DNA from: Gammaproteobacteria bacterium
Lineage (GTDB): Bacteria; Pseudomonadota; Gammaproteobacteria; Enterobacterales; GCA-2746155
NCBI GenBank assembly: GCA_030589945.1
Contig: JAUUZN010000012.1
Span: forward strand, 1 to 45,426
Direction: 5' to 3'
DNA: 45,426 bases
Position 1 is the first letter of the stretch. Every line of letters starts with the position of its first letter. Made by a program: the position numbers and the translations under genes. The notes below the pieces were generated by a model. That model ran no database searches and was not told the origin of the DNA. It saw only the letters and a program-made list of their open reading frames with translations. Shown here in pieces: positions 33,241-43,289 of this stretch.

Positions 33241-33684
33241 TTGAGACAATCAGTAGAAATTTTTACAGATGGCGCCTGTCGAGGTAATCCGGGCATTGGT
33301 GGCTGGGGTGCTGTGCTTCGGTTCAATGGTCATGAAAAACGGCTTTCAGGTGGAGAGCAGGACACAACCAATAACCGCATGGAACTAATGGCGGCTATAA
33401 AGGCTCTTGAATCATTAACTCGACCCTGTAAGGTTGATTTAACGACTGACTCTCAATATGTCAGAAAAGGTATTCTTGAGTGGATGAAAGATTGGAAAAA
33501 AAGAAATTGGAAAACTGCAGCAAAAAAGCCGGTGAAGAATAAAGATTTATGGCAACTGCTTGACGAGGCAGCACAGCGCCATGATATTAATTGGCACTGG
33601 GTCAAAGGACATGCAGGGCATGAAGGAAATGAACTCGCTGACGAATTAGCGAATCGTGGCATTGATGAATTGGGTGTGAACTAA
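33241..33684 (+). CDS. rnhA: Ribonuclease HI
   Basis: The 147-residue protein degrades the RNA strand of RNA-DNA hybrids. From the start I use, the catalytic residues fall at Asp10, Glu48, Asp70 and Asp134, with His124, identical to E. coli numbering. The start is therefore TTG 33241, with AGAGA seven bases upstream, not the TTG at 33223 that would add six residues. The handle region ([16 protein letters not shown]) is present. Its stop overlaps the dnaQ start by one base (TAATG). Confidence 0.97.
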   Translation: MRQSVEIFTDGACRGNPGIGGWGAVLRFNGHEKRLSGGEQDTTNNRMELMAAIKALESLTRPCKVDLTTDSQYVRKGILEWMKDWKKRNWKTAAKKPVKNKDLWQLLDEAAQRHDINWHWVKGHAGHEGNELADELANRGIDELGVN

Positions 33685-34397
33685 TGCGGCAAATTGTATT
33701 GGATACAGAAACCACTGGTCTTGAACCCAAACAGGGTCATCGAATCATTGAGATTGGTTGTGTGGAATTAATTGATAGAAAGCTCACAGGCAATCATTAC
33801 CATCAATATATTAATCCACAGCGAATCGTTGATGAAGGCGCTATTGATGTTCATGGTATATCTAATGAGTTCCTTGAGGATAAACCATTATTTACGGATA
33901 TTATCGATGATTTTCTAGCTTACATCAAAGGTGCAGAACTGGTGATTCATAATGCTCCCTTTGATGTAGGGTTTATTAATCATGAGTTATTACTGGCTGA
34001 GACAGAAACAGCGAAACAATACTTTCGTGTTGCTGACATGTGTACCGTCCTCGATACCTTGCATCTAGCTCGTCAGATGCATCCAGGACAGAAGAACAAT
34101 TTGGATGCACTCTGTCGTCGATATGGCATGGATAACTCTCACAGAGAGCTACATGGAGCCTTACTCGACGCTGAAATCTTATCTGATGTTTATTTGTTGA
34201 TGACGGGTGGACAGACAGACTTAGCATTAGCAGGTGAGAGCAACCAAAGGTCGAAGGCTAGTTCAGATACACGCATCCGTCGGTTGGCTGAAAAACGAGA
34301 GCCACTGAATGTGATCCTTGCCACTGATGAAGAGCTAAGCTCTCACAGTAAAAGACTCGAATGCATTGCCGAGCAATCCGAGCTTATCTGGAAGTAA
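33684..34397 (+). CDS. dnaQ: DNA polymerase III epsilon subunit (proofreading exonuclease)
   Basis: The 237-residue 3'-5' exonuclease of the DEDDh family has catalytic residues Asp7 and Glu9 (LDTETTGLEP), Asp94 (NAPFDVGF), and His157 with Asp162 (ELHGALLDAE). The clamp-binding motif follows as GGQTDLALA at about 175-183, matching GGQTSMAFA of E. coli. A flexible linker and a C-terminal helix ending SELIWK, the polymerase-binding part, finish the protein. Translation is coupled to rnhA. It converges on nhaB with only 6 bases between the stops. Confidence 0.97.
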   Translation: MRQIVLDTETTGLEPKQGHRIIEIGCVELIDRKLTGNHYHQYINPQRIVDEGAIDVHGISNEFLEDKPLFTDIIDDFLAYIKGAELVIHNAPFDVGFINHELLLAETETAKQYFRVADMCTVLDTLHLARQMHPGQKNNLDALCRRYGMDNSHRELHGALLDAEILSDVYLLMTGGQTDLALAGESNQRSKASSDTRIRRLAEKREPLNVILATDEELSSHSKRLECIAEQSELIWK

Positions 34398-34403
34398 CAA
34401 CCA

Positions 34404-35993
34404 TTAGTGACTACTTGAATTACCACCATCTTCCATTGTTGCTGAGTGATGAGTAATTAAGCCTTCGTCATAGAGTATTTTAGTCGCAGGTTCTAAGACG
34501 TAGAGAATTGCAATGAGCCCGACCGTGGACATCACGATTGTGTAAGGAAGTGCCATCCAAACCATTCTTCCGTAGGACAGTCGTATCAGAGGAGCCACGG
34601 CTGATGTCAGAATGAATAAGAATGCGGCTTGACCATTTGGAGTTGCAACAGAAGGTATGTTTGTACCAGTGTTGATTGCTACTGCCAATAAGTCAAATTG
34701 ATCCCTTCCAATGGTTCCATCAACCAGCGCAGTTTTAAGTTCGGTAATATAAACTGTTCCAACAAATACGTTATCCGATATCATCGAAAGAAAACCATTG
34801 GCAGCATAAAAAAGAGAAATTTGAGTATTACCTTCATGGCTCAAAACATAATCGATAACAGGGGTGAATAATCCTTGTTCAGAGATGACTGCGACAACAG
34901 CAAAGAAGACAACTAACAGTGCGGTAAAGGGTAGGGCCTCTTCAAATGCTTTGCCTAAACGATGCTCTTCCACAATACCGGTAAACGCCGTAGTAAATAC
35001 AATCACTGTTAAACCTATAATACCGACGGCAGCCAAATGATTAGCAAGTGCAAAGATCAGCCATAAACCGACTAGAGCCTGTACAACAAGAGATGCTTTT
35101 TCTTTGTAGGTTCGTGACTTGTCATCTTCTGCTTTAGCGTCTTCGAGAATTGCACGCACATCATCAGGGATGGTGTAGCCATAATCAAAAATTTTGAGTT
35201 TTTCAAGTAAAGCACAGGTGCTTAAGCCAGCAACCAGAACCGGAATTGTAACTGGAGACATGCGCCAGAAAAATTCAATGAAGTCCCAGCCAGCACTGAG
35301 ACCAATCACTAGATTTTGAGGCTCTCCAACAATGGTACAAACTCCGCCCAGAGCCGTACCAATAGCAGCATGCATCATTAGGTTACGTAAAAAACCTCTA
35401 AATTCAGTTAAATTTTCACGGTGATGCTCCATAACTTCTGCGTCTGTTGCGTGGTCATGCTCATGGTGGTATTTTTTTCCGGAAGCCGCTTTATGATAAA
35501 TGCCGTAGAATCCGATACCCACTGTCATCACAACCGCTGCAACTGTCAAAGCATCTAAAAAAGCGGATAGAAAGGCGGAAACCATACAGAACATCAATGA
35601 AATCAAAATTTTAGATCGTGTCCCCAGTACAATTTTAGTGAACAGATACAACAATAAGTCTTTCATGAAGTAAATGCCCGCGACCATAAACACCAGTAAC
35701 ATAACAACTTGCAAGTTTGCTTCAATTTCGTGCCAGACATCTGCAGCCGTTGCCATCCCCATAAAGATAGCCTCAATTGCGATTAGCCCACCAGACTGTA
35801 ATGGATAGCATTTCAATGCCATGGCAAGGGTGAAGATAAATTCTAAGATAAGTACCCAACCTGCAATGAAGGGATCGATGGTATAAAAGATTATTGGGTT
35901 TAAAACTAGAAATGCTAGTATTGTTAACTTGTACCATTCGGGAGAATTTCCTAGAAAGTTATCCCAAAATGCGATTTTTACTGAATCGGTCAT
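34404..35993 (-). CDS. nhaB: NhaB Na+/H+ antiporter
   Basis: The 529-residue inner-membrane protein has about ten or more membrane helices and long stretches typical of Nha[56 protein letters not shown] and [20 protein letters not shown]. It exports Na+ in exchange for protons, giving sodium and alkali tolerance. A His-rich cytoplasmic loop ([20 protein letters not shown], about 182-201) is notable. The start is ATG 35993, behind AAAGGA; a reading from 36035 adds 14 residues not seen in E. coli NhaB (513 residues). Confidence 0.97.
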   Translation of the reverse strand: MTDSVKIAFWDNFLGNSPEWYKLTILAFLVLNPIIFYTIDPFIAGWVLILEFIFTLAMALKCYPLQSGGLIAIEAIFMGMATAADVWHEIEANLQVVMLLVFMVAGIYFMKDLLLYLFTKIVLGTRSKILISLMFCMVSAFLSAFLDALTVAAVVMTVGIGFYGIYHKAASGKKYHHEHDHATDAEVMEHHRENLTEFRGFLRNLMMHAAIGTALGGVCTIVGEPQNLVIGLSAGWDFIEFFWRMSPVTIPVLVAGLSTCALLEKLKIFDYGYTIPDDVRAILEDAKAEDDKSRTYKEKASLVVQALVGLWLIFALANHLAAVGIIGLTVIVFTTAFTGIVEEHRLGKAFEEALPFTALLVVFFAVVAVISEQGLFTPVIDYVLSHEGNTQISLFYAANGFLSMISDNVFVGTVYITELKTALVDGTIGRDQFDLLAVAINTGTNIPSVATPNGQAAFLFILTSAVAPLIRLSYGRMVWMALPYTIVMSTVGLIAILYVLEPATKILYDEGLITHHSATMEDGGNSSSH

Positions 35994-36283
35994 AATCAAT
36001 AGTCCTTTTATATACTGCTTAAATTGTTTGGGCATTAAAAAAATGCACTAATGTTTAGATTTTAGCTGCTATTTGTCATGTTGACCAATCTAGATGGAAA
36101 ATAATTTAAATTAGTTGATCGATTACTAATATCTGTGACCTCAAAAAGGTTTATGAGCCGAATTGTTTCATCACATAAAGACTGGATTATTAGTACAAAT
36201 ACTGAGTAACTTTGATGCTTAACTGTTAAACTTCGACACATCATAGCTATCTGGATGTAACAATCATCCAACAGGAGAAAATT

Positions 36284-37399
36284 TTGGAATTTTTATATGA
36301 ATTTGGTCTTTTTTTATTGAAAAGTGTGACCATAGTTGCTGCAATTTTAATTATCTTTGGGGGTATCATAAGCTCAAGTCAACGTGCTAAAACGAGTAAA
36401 GTGAAAGGACAGCCTCAGGGTGAGATTAAACTCACTAATATATCGGAACGATATAAATATATGGTTCAGGAAATGCAGCACGCATTGCTTACAAAGTTTG
36501 AAACGAAAGCTTTGGACAAGGCAGAGAAGAAAGCGGATAAAATAAAAACAAAAGAAGATAAGGCGAAAGCAAAAGAATTAAAGTCAACTTCAGATACTAA
36601 TGATGATTCAACTGAAGATTTAGCTTCGAAGGTTGAGGATGCTCATAAGCGACTGTTTGTCTTAGATTTTAAAGGTGATATGAAAGCCAGTGCAGTATCG
36701 TCATTGAGAGAAGAAATTACCGCCATTATTGCAATTGCTGGTAAACAGGATGCCGTATTATTGAGACTCGAAAGCCCCGGTGGGATGGTACACAGCTATG
36801 GTCTTGCTGCTTCACAATTACAACGTTTACGGAATCACGATATAGACCTAACCATTGCGGTTGATAAGGTTGCTGCTAGCGGCGGTTATATGATGGCCTG
36901 TGTTGCCAATAAAATTATTGCCGCTCCATTTGCGATTATTGGTTCCATAGGTGTCATTGCTCAAATTCCTAACTTTAATAAGTTACTCCATAAAATGGAT
37001 GTGGATTATGAACAGCACACTGCTGGAAAGTTTAAACGAACCTTGACCGTATTTGGTGAGAACACTGATTCCGCTCGAGAAAAATTTAAAGAAGAACTTG
37101 AAGACACACATCTATTATTCAAATCGTTCATTACAGAAAACCGACCTGAACTAGATATTGAAGCGGTGGCAACGGGTGAGCATTGGTACGGAACGCGCGC
37201 TCTGGACAAGGGATTAATTGATGATATTTCAACCTCTGATGATCTGATCGTTGAGGCGGTAAAAGATTCTGAGGTGTATGAAGTCAACTTTGAAATACCA
37301 AAGAGTCTTGGTGAGCGTTTTGGTCTTAATGTCGAGTCAGCATTCAATCGTTTCATCATGTCCTGGTGGCAGCGATCTGAACATGAGCCTAAATATTGA
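36284..37399 (+). CDS. sohB: SohB, inner-membrane serine protease of the SppA/S49 family
   Basis: The 371-residue protein has one N-terminal membrane helix (about 8-30) and a Lys/Glu-rich, probably coiled-coil spacer (about 60-120). The S49 peptidase domain contains RLESPGGMVHSYGLAASQLQRLR, with nucleophile Ser199 (VAASGGYMMA) and probable general base Lys251 (GKFKRTL). Similarity to E. coli SohB is high along the length. SohB overproduction suppresses degP defects in E. coli, so it is linked to envelope protein quality control. The start is TTG 36284, set by AGGAG six bases upstream and by agreement with the E. coli N-terminus. Confidence 0.95.
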   Translation: MEFLYEFGLFLLKSVTIVAAILIIFGGIISSSQRAKTSKVKGQPQGEIKLTNISERYKYMVQEMQHALLTKFETKALDKAEKKADKIKTKEDKAKAKELKSTSDTNDDSTEDLASKVEDAHKRLFVLDFKGDMKASAVSSLREEITAIIAIAGKQDAVLLRLESPGGMVHSYGLAASQLQRLRNHDIDLTIAVDKVAASGGYMMACVANKIIAAPFAIIGSIGVIAQIPNFNKLLHKMDVDYEQHTAGKFKRTLTVFGENTDSAREKFKEELEDTHLLFKSFITENRPELDIEAVATGEHWYGTRALDKGLIDDISTSDDLIVEAVKDSEVYEVNFEIPKSLGERFGLNVESAFNRFIMSWWQRSEHEPKY

Positions 37400-37443
37400 T
37401 CCTAAAGACATCCGTTATTCAGAAGCTAAATGAAAGGATTTCA

Positions 37444-39453
37444 GTGAATAAGAAACAACAACGTTATGGGAGTTGGTCATCAGAACTAAGTCCCACTAAG
37501 TTAGCCTCAGCAGGGAGTCGCTTTGGTCATCTTGTATGCGAGAACCAAAAACTATTTTGGCTAGAAAGCCTACCGACTGAAGGTGGTCGAGTTGTCATTA
37601 GGTCAGTGACTTTAAATGGAGCAGATTCACAACCTCAAATCATCAGTCCAGCCGATGTGAGTGTTCGAACTCGTGCACACGAATATGGTGGTGCAGATTT
37701 TGCCGTAAGCGGTGACACCCTTGTTTATTGTGATGATGCAGATCAGAGGCTCTATACCCTAAATCTAAATACAGCAGATTCTAGCCCAAGAGCGATTACG
37801 CCCAGTACTGATTTCAAACATCAATACCGTTATGCCGATATGGATTTTTCAGTTGATGCGAATTGGCTTGTTTGTGTCAGGGAAACCCATACTGAAGATG
37901 GTGATCCGCTTTCTGTTGTTAATGATATTGTTAATATTGCCCTAGATAAAGCCGATGAAATTGGTGAGCCTAAAGTGTTGGCATCCGGAGCAGATTTTTA
38001 TTCATATCCTAGAGTTTCGCCCAATGGCAAACAGTTGAGTTGGACCAGTTGGCAGCATCCAAATATGCCTTGGGATCAGACTGAACTGTGGGTGGCAGAA
38101 CTCAATAGTCATGGACATATCTCGAGTTCAAAATGTTTATTACAGAATAAAAACGAATCTATTTATCAACCGACCTGGAGCCCTGATGGTGTTTTACATT
38201 TTGTTTCAGACAGAAATGGATGGTGGAACATCTATTCGTTTCTCGATGATATTCTCAACTGTCTGACGCCTATCAATGCCGAATTTGGATTCCCTCAGTG
38301 GCAATTTGGTACGGTTAGTTATGCTTTTATAGATAGCAAACGCATCATCGCAGCCTATGTCCAAGATGGAAGAGAACATTTGTGTTTAGTTGAGCCAGAC
38401 CAAGGACACATGACACCCGTAGAACTGCCTTATTGTAGCTATCAGGGGGGACTTTATTATCTACAAAAGTATGTTAATGAGGATGTTAAAGAGTATCTTT
38501 ATTTTATAGCCGCTGACGAGTCTTCACCACCTGCGGTCATCCAATGGGACATACTCAATCAGCAGGCGAAGATTCTCAGTGAAAACAAACCTGCAATCCT
38601 TCAGGAATCGGATGTATCAATTGCTGAAGCTATAGAATTTAAAACGTCTAATAATGAGAAGGCTCATGCATTTTATTATACCCCTAAAAACTCAAGTTTT
38701 GAGGGGTTGGCTAATGAGCTTCCACCTCTGATTGTCATGAGTCACGGAGGACCTACTGCATCGGCATCAGCAGAATTTAATATTGCAATCCAATTTTGGA
38801 CCCATCGGGGTTTTGCAGTGGTGGATGTAAACTATCGTGGTAGCACCGGTTACGGCAAAGAATATCGAGACGCATTAAAATATCAATGGGGCGTTCTCGA
38901 TGTAGACGACTGTGTCAATGCTGCAAAATTTCTCATCAAAAGAGGCAGTGTTGATGAATCTAGAATTGCTATCCGAGGTGGAAGTGCAGGCGGTTATACA
39001 ACTTATAGTGCATTAATGAACCATTCATTTTTTGCTGCAGGCGTCAGTCGCTACGGTGTCGCAGATTTAAAATGTTTAGTGGTAGAGTCTCATAAATTTG
39101 AGGTGCGTTATCTCGACAGCATGATCGGTCCTTGGCCACAAGAAGAAACGTTGTATGAACAACGCTCACCCATTAATCATGCCCAGAACATATCCTGTCC
39201 AGTATTACTCTTGCAAGGTGATGAGGACGCTGTGGTACCACCCGCACAATCCTTAGCAATGGCAGACGCATTAGATGCCAATGAAGTTCCACACGCATTG
39301 ATTATGTTGGAGGGTGAACAGCATGGGTTTAGGCAAAGTAAAAATATAGCAAGAGCCTTAGAACTCGAGCTTAATTTTTACGCTCAGGTATTTCGAATTG
39401 AACTCGGCGAACCATTAGCGTCATTAGTACTAAAGCATTCGCAAAATATCTAG
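37444..39453 (+). CDS. S9-family prolyl oligopeptidase/acylaminoacyl-peptidase-like protein
   Basis: The 669-residue protein has an N-terminal beta-propeller (about 15-400, with repeats such as YPRVSPNGKQLSW and QPTWSPDGVLHFVSDR) and a C-terminal alpha/beta-hydrolase domain. The triad is Ser514 (RGGSAGGY), Asp595 (GDEDAVVPP) and His627 (GEQHGF); MSHGGPT supplies the oxyanion region. No signal peptide is visible, so it is probably cytoplasmic and degrades oligopeptides. The start is GTG 37444, five bases after AAAGGA; the earlier in-frame TTG at 37396 overlaps sohB. Its stop overlaps the tail of the convergent receiver gene by four bases. Confidence 0.92.
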   Translation: MNKKQQRYGSWSSELSPTKLASAGSRFGHLVCENQKLFWLESLPTEGGRVVIRSVTLNGADSQPQIISPADVSVRTRAHEYGGADFAVSGDTLVYCDDADQRLYTLNLNTADSSPRAITPSTDFKHQYRYADMDFSVDANWLVCVRETHTEDGDPLSVVNDIVNIALDKADEIGEPKVLASGADFYSYPRVSPNGKQLSWTSWQHPNMPWDQTELWVAELNSHGHISSSKCLLQNKNESIYQPTWSPDGVLHFVSDRNGWWNIYSFLDDILNCLTPINAEFGFPQWQFGTVSYAFIDSKRIIAAYVQDGREHLCLVEPDQGHMTPVELPYCSYQGGLYYLQKYVNEDVKEYLYFIAADESSPPAVIQWDILNQQAKILSENKPAILQESDVSIAEAIEFKTSNNEKAHAFYYTPKNSSFEGLANELPPLIVMSHGGPTASASAEFNIAIQFWTHRGFAVVDVNYRGSTGYGKEYRDALKYQWGVLDVDDCVNAAKFLIKRGSVDESRIAIRGGSAGGYTTYSALMNHSFFAAGVSRYGVADLKCLVVESHKFEVRYLDSMIGPWPQEETLYEQRSPINHAQNISCPVLLLQGDEDAVVPPAQSLAMADALDANEVPHALIMLEGEQHGFRQSKNIARALELELNFYAQVFRIELGEPLASLVLKHSQNI

Positions 39454-40253
39454 CTGTTTATCATCTGTGCCAGTAACTGCTTAACATTTGCGGGTTCAAA
39501 AGGTTTGTCACAAATGGCTGAAACGCCCGCCTGTTGGACCTGCCCCAAACGAGCTTCTTTTTGTTCACTGGTAACCATCATGATGGGTACATAGGGATGG
39601 CTCGATTCATTTCTAATGTATTCAATAAGTTCATTGCCATCCATGATGGGCATATTGAGGTCGGTGATCACCAGATCGAACTCATTCATCACAAATTTTT
39701 CTTGAGCGTCTCTACCATCTACGGCCATAACGATATTTTCTTCGGATATCCCCATTTCTTTAATAACACTGGTGATATATTTGCGAGCAAGGTTTGAATC
39801 ATCCACAACCAAGACTCGTATATTTTCGACTTCGTAGAGCTCTAACTCCAATTCACCCGGTTCAATAAAGTCGACTGTTGATTTTAATGCTCGAATAAGA
39901 TTTTCATCAGTAAATGGCTTTGGCAAAATTGCAATAACACCTGCTTGGCGAATGGGCTCAATCATTTTAAAACTGGTTTCACTAGAAATTAACATGAAAG
40001 GAACCGCTTCAGTGTTACTGTCTTCCCTCATTTTGGTGACCAGATCGATTCCAGTCATGTCATCAAAATACATGCTACTAATAACTAAGTCAGGGCGATC
40101 TTCATGCATTGATTTTAAGGCATCTTCACCGGTGTAAAATCCTTTGACAACTCCTGTACCAGCTCCTTCAAGCTGTTGAATGATAAATTTTTGTTGAGTT
40201 GGAGATGGTTCCACCAGTACGATGTAGAGGTTGTTAATATTAAAGTCACTCAC
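39450..40253 (-). CDS. Tandem-receiver protein with a degenerate first receiver
   Basis: The 267-residue protein consists of two CheY-like receivers joined by an acidic linker (about 129-143, EPGELELELYEVEN). The second (about 145-265) is complete: Asp151-Asp152, phospho-acceptor Asp198 (VITDLNMPIMDG), Lys250 (CDKPF). The first (about 10-125) has Ser60 where the phospho-acceptor should be (LVISSMYFDD) and only one acid in the pocket (VEPS), yet keeps Lys112. It is therefore a pseudo-receiver. No output domain exists. I start it at GTG 40253 with GGGA upstream; GTG 40265 lacks a ribosome binding site. It diverges from fadD. No kinase is adjacent. Confidence 0.9.
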   Translation of the reverse strand: MSDFNINNLYIVLVEPSPTQQKFIIQQLEGAGTGVVKGFYTGEDALKSMHEDRPDLVISSMYFDDMTGIDLVTKMREDSNTEAVPFMLISSETSFKMIEPIRQAGVIAILPKPFTDENLIRALKSTVDFIEPGELELELYEVENIRVLVVDDSNLARKYITSVIKEMGISEENIVMAVDGRDAQEKFVMNEFDLVITDLNMPIMDGNELIEYIRNESSHPYVPIMMVTSEQKEARLGQVQQAGVSAICDKPFEPANVKQLLAQMINS

Positions 40254-40441
40254 TAGAATTCCCACATTTATTTATAAGAGATGGCTTAAGTTTATGGCAT
40301 CATTGGCAATTTGCAAATAATCAGTACCAACATCAACCAATCTTAAGTAATAAGTTCATTGACCCGCGTTATTTCTTTGGGTAAGGTTTGTCGTCTGGCT
40401 AAAAGATTATCGATAAAAATAAAATTAACAAGGTAGTTTAT

Positions 40442-42097
40442 ATGGAACAGGTCTGGCTTAAAAATTATCCTGAAGGTGTGCCCAAAGAGATTGATGCGAG
40501 TGGTTTCGAGTCACTGGTTTCTATGATCGAAAGCAGTTTAGAAAAGTATGCAGATAAAGATGCTGTATCAAATATGGGCGTTACCTTAACCTTCAGGCAA
40601 TTGGATGAAAAATCCAAACAGTTTGCATCCTACCTTCAACATACCTTGCATCTAAAGAAGGGCTCTAGGGTCGCAATAATGATGCCTAATCTTTTGCAAT
40701 ATCCAGTCGCACTTTATGGAATTCTCAGAGCGGGTATGGTGGCTGTTAATGTCAACCCAATGTATACCAGTCGGGAATTACGACATCAACTCAGTGATTC
40801 AGGCGCCGAGGCAATTATCATTGTTGCTAATTTTGCACATGTATTAGCCAAGATAATTGATGAAACGCCAATTAGAAGGGTGGTTGTCACCAAAATTGCG
40901 GATCTCTGTCCATGGCCTAAACGACCCATCGTCAACGCTCTGGTGAAATACGTTAAAAAAATGGTACCCGAGTTTAAATTACCTAATTGTGATTGTTTTA
41001 TTGATGCACTCATTAAAGGGAGTAAGAAGACCTTTACACCCGTTGATATTGGTCTGGATGATATTGCCTTTCTACAATACACTGGAGGCACAACTGGCGT
41101 AGCAAAGGGCGCAGTTTTAACACAACAAAACATGCTGTCCAATGTCTTACAATCTGACGCATGGTTTAAGACGTTACTGGATACCGATGATGAAACCATT
41201 ATCACCGCATTACCTCTGTATCATATATTTTCTTTAACGGCGAACTGCCTTTTATTTACTAAGATTGGTGGTAAGAATATTTTGGTCACTAATCCACGCG
41301 ACATGCCTGCCTTTGTAAAGTTACTTAAAAATGAGCGATTTACGGGTTTCACCGGAGTGAATACCTTATTTAACGGACTGCTCAATACGGATGGAATTGA
41401 AGAGGTTGATTTTAGCCACTTGAAGATGTCTTTTGGTGGCGGTATGGCTGTTCAGCCATCGGTTGCAGAAGAATGGAAGCAGTTGACCAGTACGGTTCTT
41501 ATTGAAGGGTATGGGCTCACTGAGACCTCGCCAGCAGCCATTGTTAACCCAATGAATGCAACTGAATTCAGTGGATGTATCGGTCTACCCATTCCATCAA
41601 CGGATGTTTCTATTCGGGATGATCAAGGAATTGAAGTGGCATTTGATGAGGCAGGTGAAGTTTGTATCAAAGGTCCACAGGTGATGAGAGGCTATTGGAA
41701 TAAGCCTGAAGAAACGGCCGAAGTACTCACCGAAGATGGGTGGTTCGCTACCGGTGATATCGGTATTATGGATTCAAATGGCTTTGTGAAATTGGTTGAT
41801 CGCAAAAAGGATATGATTCTAGTGTCAGGATTTAACGTCTATCCAAACGAACTTGAAGCAGTGGTTGCAGAACATCCTGAGGTTCTTGAAGTGGCCGCCA
41901 TTGGTGTACCTGATGAAAAATGTGGTGAAGCTGTAAAATTATTTATCGTGGCGAAATCTGATGCACTCAGTAAAGAAGAGGTGAAAGCCTTTTGCAAAGA
42001 AAATTTAACCGGCTACAAACGGCCTAAACATATTGAGTTTATGAAAGATTTACCGAAATCGAACGTTGGGAAAATTTTACGTAAAGACTTGCGATAA
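40442..42097 (+). CDS. fadD: Long-chain fatty-acid CoA ligase
   Basis: The 551-residue acyl-CoA synthetase activates exogenous long-chain fatty acids with ATP and CoA for beta-oxidation or phospholipid synthesis. The ATP/AMP signature YTGGTTGVAKG is at 213-223. Further conserved parts are EGYGLTE, the FACS motif around NGFVKLVDRKKDMILVSGFNVYPNE and the C-terminal lysine motif PKSNVGKILRKDLR. It is collinear with E. coli FadD from its first residues. The start is ATG 40442 behind AAGG. As in E. coli it is followed by rnd. I see no clear FadR operator in the 188-base upstream spacer. Confidence 0.97.
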   Translation: MEQVWLKNYPEGVPKEIDASGFESLVSMIESSLEKYADKDAVSNMGVTLTFRQLDEKSKQFASYLQHTLHLKKGSRVAIMMPNLLQYPVALYGILRAGMVAVNVNPMYTSRELRHQLSDSGAEAIIIVANFAHVLAKIIDETPIRRVVVTKIADLCPWPKRPIVNALVKYVKKMVPEFKLPNCDCFIDALIKGSKKTFTPVDIGLDDIAFLQYTGGTTGVAKGAVLTQQNMLSNVLQSDAWFKTLLDTDDETIITALPLYHIFSLTANCLLFTKIGGKNILVTNPRDMPAFVKLLKNERFTGFTGVNTLFNGLLNTDGIEEVDFSHLKMSFGGGMAVQPSVAEEWKQLTSTVLIEGYGLTETSPAAIVNPMNATEFSGCIGLPIPSTDVSIRDDQGIEVAFDEAGEVCIKGPQVMRGYWNKPEETAEVLTEDGWFATGDIGIMDSNGFVKLVDRKKDMILVSGFNVYPNELEAVVAEHPEVLEVAAIGVPDEKCGEAVKLFIVAKSDALSKEEVKAFCKENLTGYKRPKHIEFMKDLPKSNVGKILRKDLR

Positions 42098-42160
42098 CTC
42101 CTTATTTACCACAAATAATGAATCAGAAATTATGAAGCAGATATACTAATGGACCCTAAT

Positions 42161-43285
42161 ATGGCCAACTACCAGTTTATTAATACCGCAGAAGCTCTTG
42201 AGCAATGTTGTGCCTCATTAAAAAACTCTTCAATACTGGCTGTTGATACCGAATTTGTACGGGAACGAACCTTTTATCCTCAACCGGGTTTATTTCAGGT
42301 ATCAGACGGAAGTAGTATCTATCTTATCGATCCTAAAGCAATTGAACAGCTGCAGCGTTTTTTTGATCTCTTAGAAGATCCCAATATTCAAGTAATCATG
42401 CATTCCTGTAGTGAAGACATTGAACTGTTGAATGCTATGGGATGTGGCGTTGTTAGAAATTTGTTTGACACTCAAGTCGCAGCGAATTGGCTCGGCATGG
42501 GTCAATCACTTAGTCTAGTGCGACTGGTAGAACATTATAAGCAGGTGGTCATTGAAAAGGAATTGACAAGAACAGATTGGTTAGCCAGACCCCTGAGTGA
42601 CGCACAACTCAATTATGCAGCCATAGATGTACTTTATCTACATGATATTTTACAACAACAACAGGATGAATTAAAAACCGTAAATTTTTACACGAATGTT
42701 GTAGAAGATTCAGACTTGCGATGCATCAAAAAAATGCCTGATGATCAACTGGCCTATCTGAAGGTTAATAAGGCTAAAACCATAACGGGTGAAAACCTTA
42801 AGACATTAAAAAACCTAGCAGCATGGCGTGAACGGCGTGCGAGACTAGATGATCGTCCCAGGCAACATGTAGTAAAAGATAAAGAACTACTTGAACTGAG
42901 TATAAACCAACCTGTAACCCTCGATCAGCTCAATACGACTGCTGAATTACTTCCTTCAGCAATTCGCCGATATGGTGCAGAAATACTGAATGAAATTACA
43001 TCTGCTCAGACAGCTGTGACTGTAGATCCAGTACTCAGTTTTAGAAGTCTTCCCGGAGCCGGAAATACATTAAATGCTTGTCGAGATATGATGGTGACCA
43101 TCCATCTTGAAAAGGACATGCCTCGTGAAGTACTTCCTAGCAAACGATGGTTACAACAATTTTTATTACATCAGGCTGCTTCCTGGTATCCAATGCCAGA
43201 AGGTTGGTCTGGATGGAGAAAAGAACTTTTGGAAGAGCCTCTTCATCAAATTATATCAACGAATCGATTTAATCAGAGTAGCTAG
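42161..43285 (+). CDS. rnd: Ribonuclease D
   Basis: The 374-residue 3'-5' exoribonuclease trims tRNA and other stable RNA precursors. The DEDDy exonuclease domain (about 1-165) has Asp29 and Glu31 (AVDTEFVRERTFYPQ), an Asp in HSCSEDIELL and a final Tyr/Asp in LNYAAIDVLYL. The HRDC domain follows at about 208-285 (LAAWRERRARLDDRPRQHVVKDKELLEL). I chose ATG 42161, which matches the E. coli start (MNYQ) and has GGA seven bases upstream; ATG 42149 would add four residues. It follows fadD, as in E. coli, and leads into ycgL. Confidence 0.95.
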   Translation: MANYQFINTAEALEQCCASLKNSSILAVDTEFVRERTFYPQPGLFQVSDGSSIYLIDPKAIEQLQRFFDLLEDPNIQVIMHSCSEDIELLNAMGCGVVRNLFDTQVAANWLGMGQSLSLVRLVEHYKQVVIEKELTRTDWLARPLSDAQLNYAAIDVLYLHDILQQQQDELKTVNFYTNVVEDSDLRCIKKMPDDQLAYLKVNKAKTITGENLKTLKNLAAWRERRARLDDRPRQHVVKDKELLELSINQPVTLDQLNTTAELLPSAIRRYGAEILNEITSAQTAVTVDPVLSFRSLPGAGNTLNACRDMMVTIHLEKDMPREVLPSKRWLQQFLLHQAASWYPMPEGWSGWRKELLEEPLHQIISTNRFNQSS

Positions 43286-43289
43286 CTTA

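Noticed and set aside
36062-36271. 69-residue open frame on the - strand between nhaB and sohB
   Set aside because: It sits in the divergent promoter spacer, has no convincing ribosome binding site, no recognisable domain and a composition expected by chance.
43107-43289. Upstream extension of the ycgL reading frame
   Set aside because: It overlaps the end of rnd in another frame; the YcgL family begins at ATG 43290, four bases after the rnd stop.
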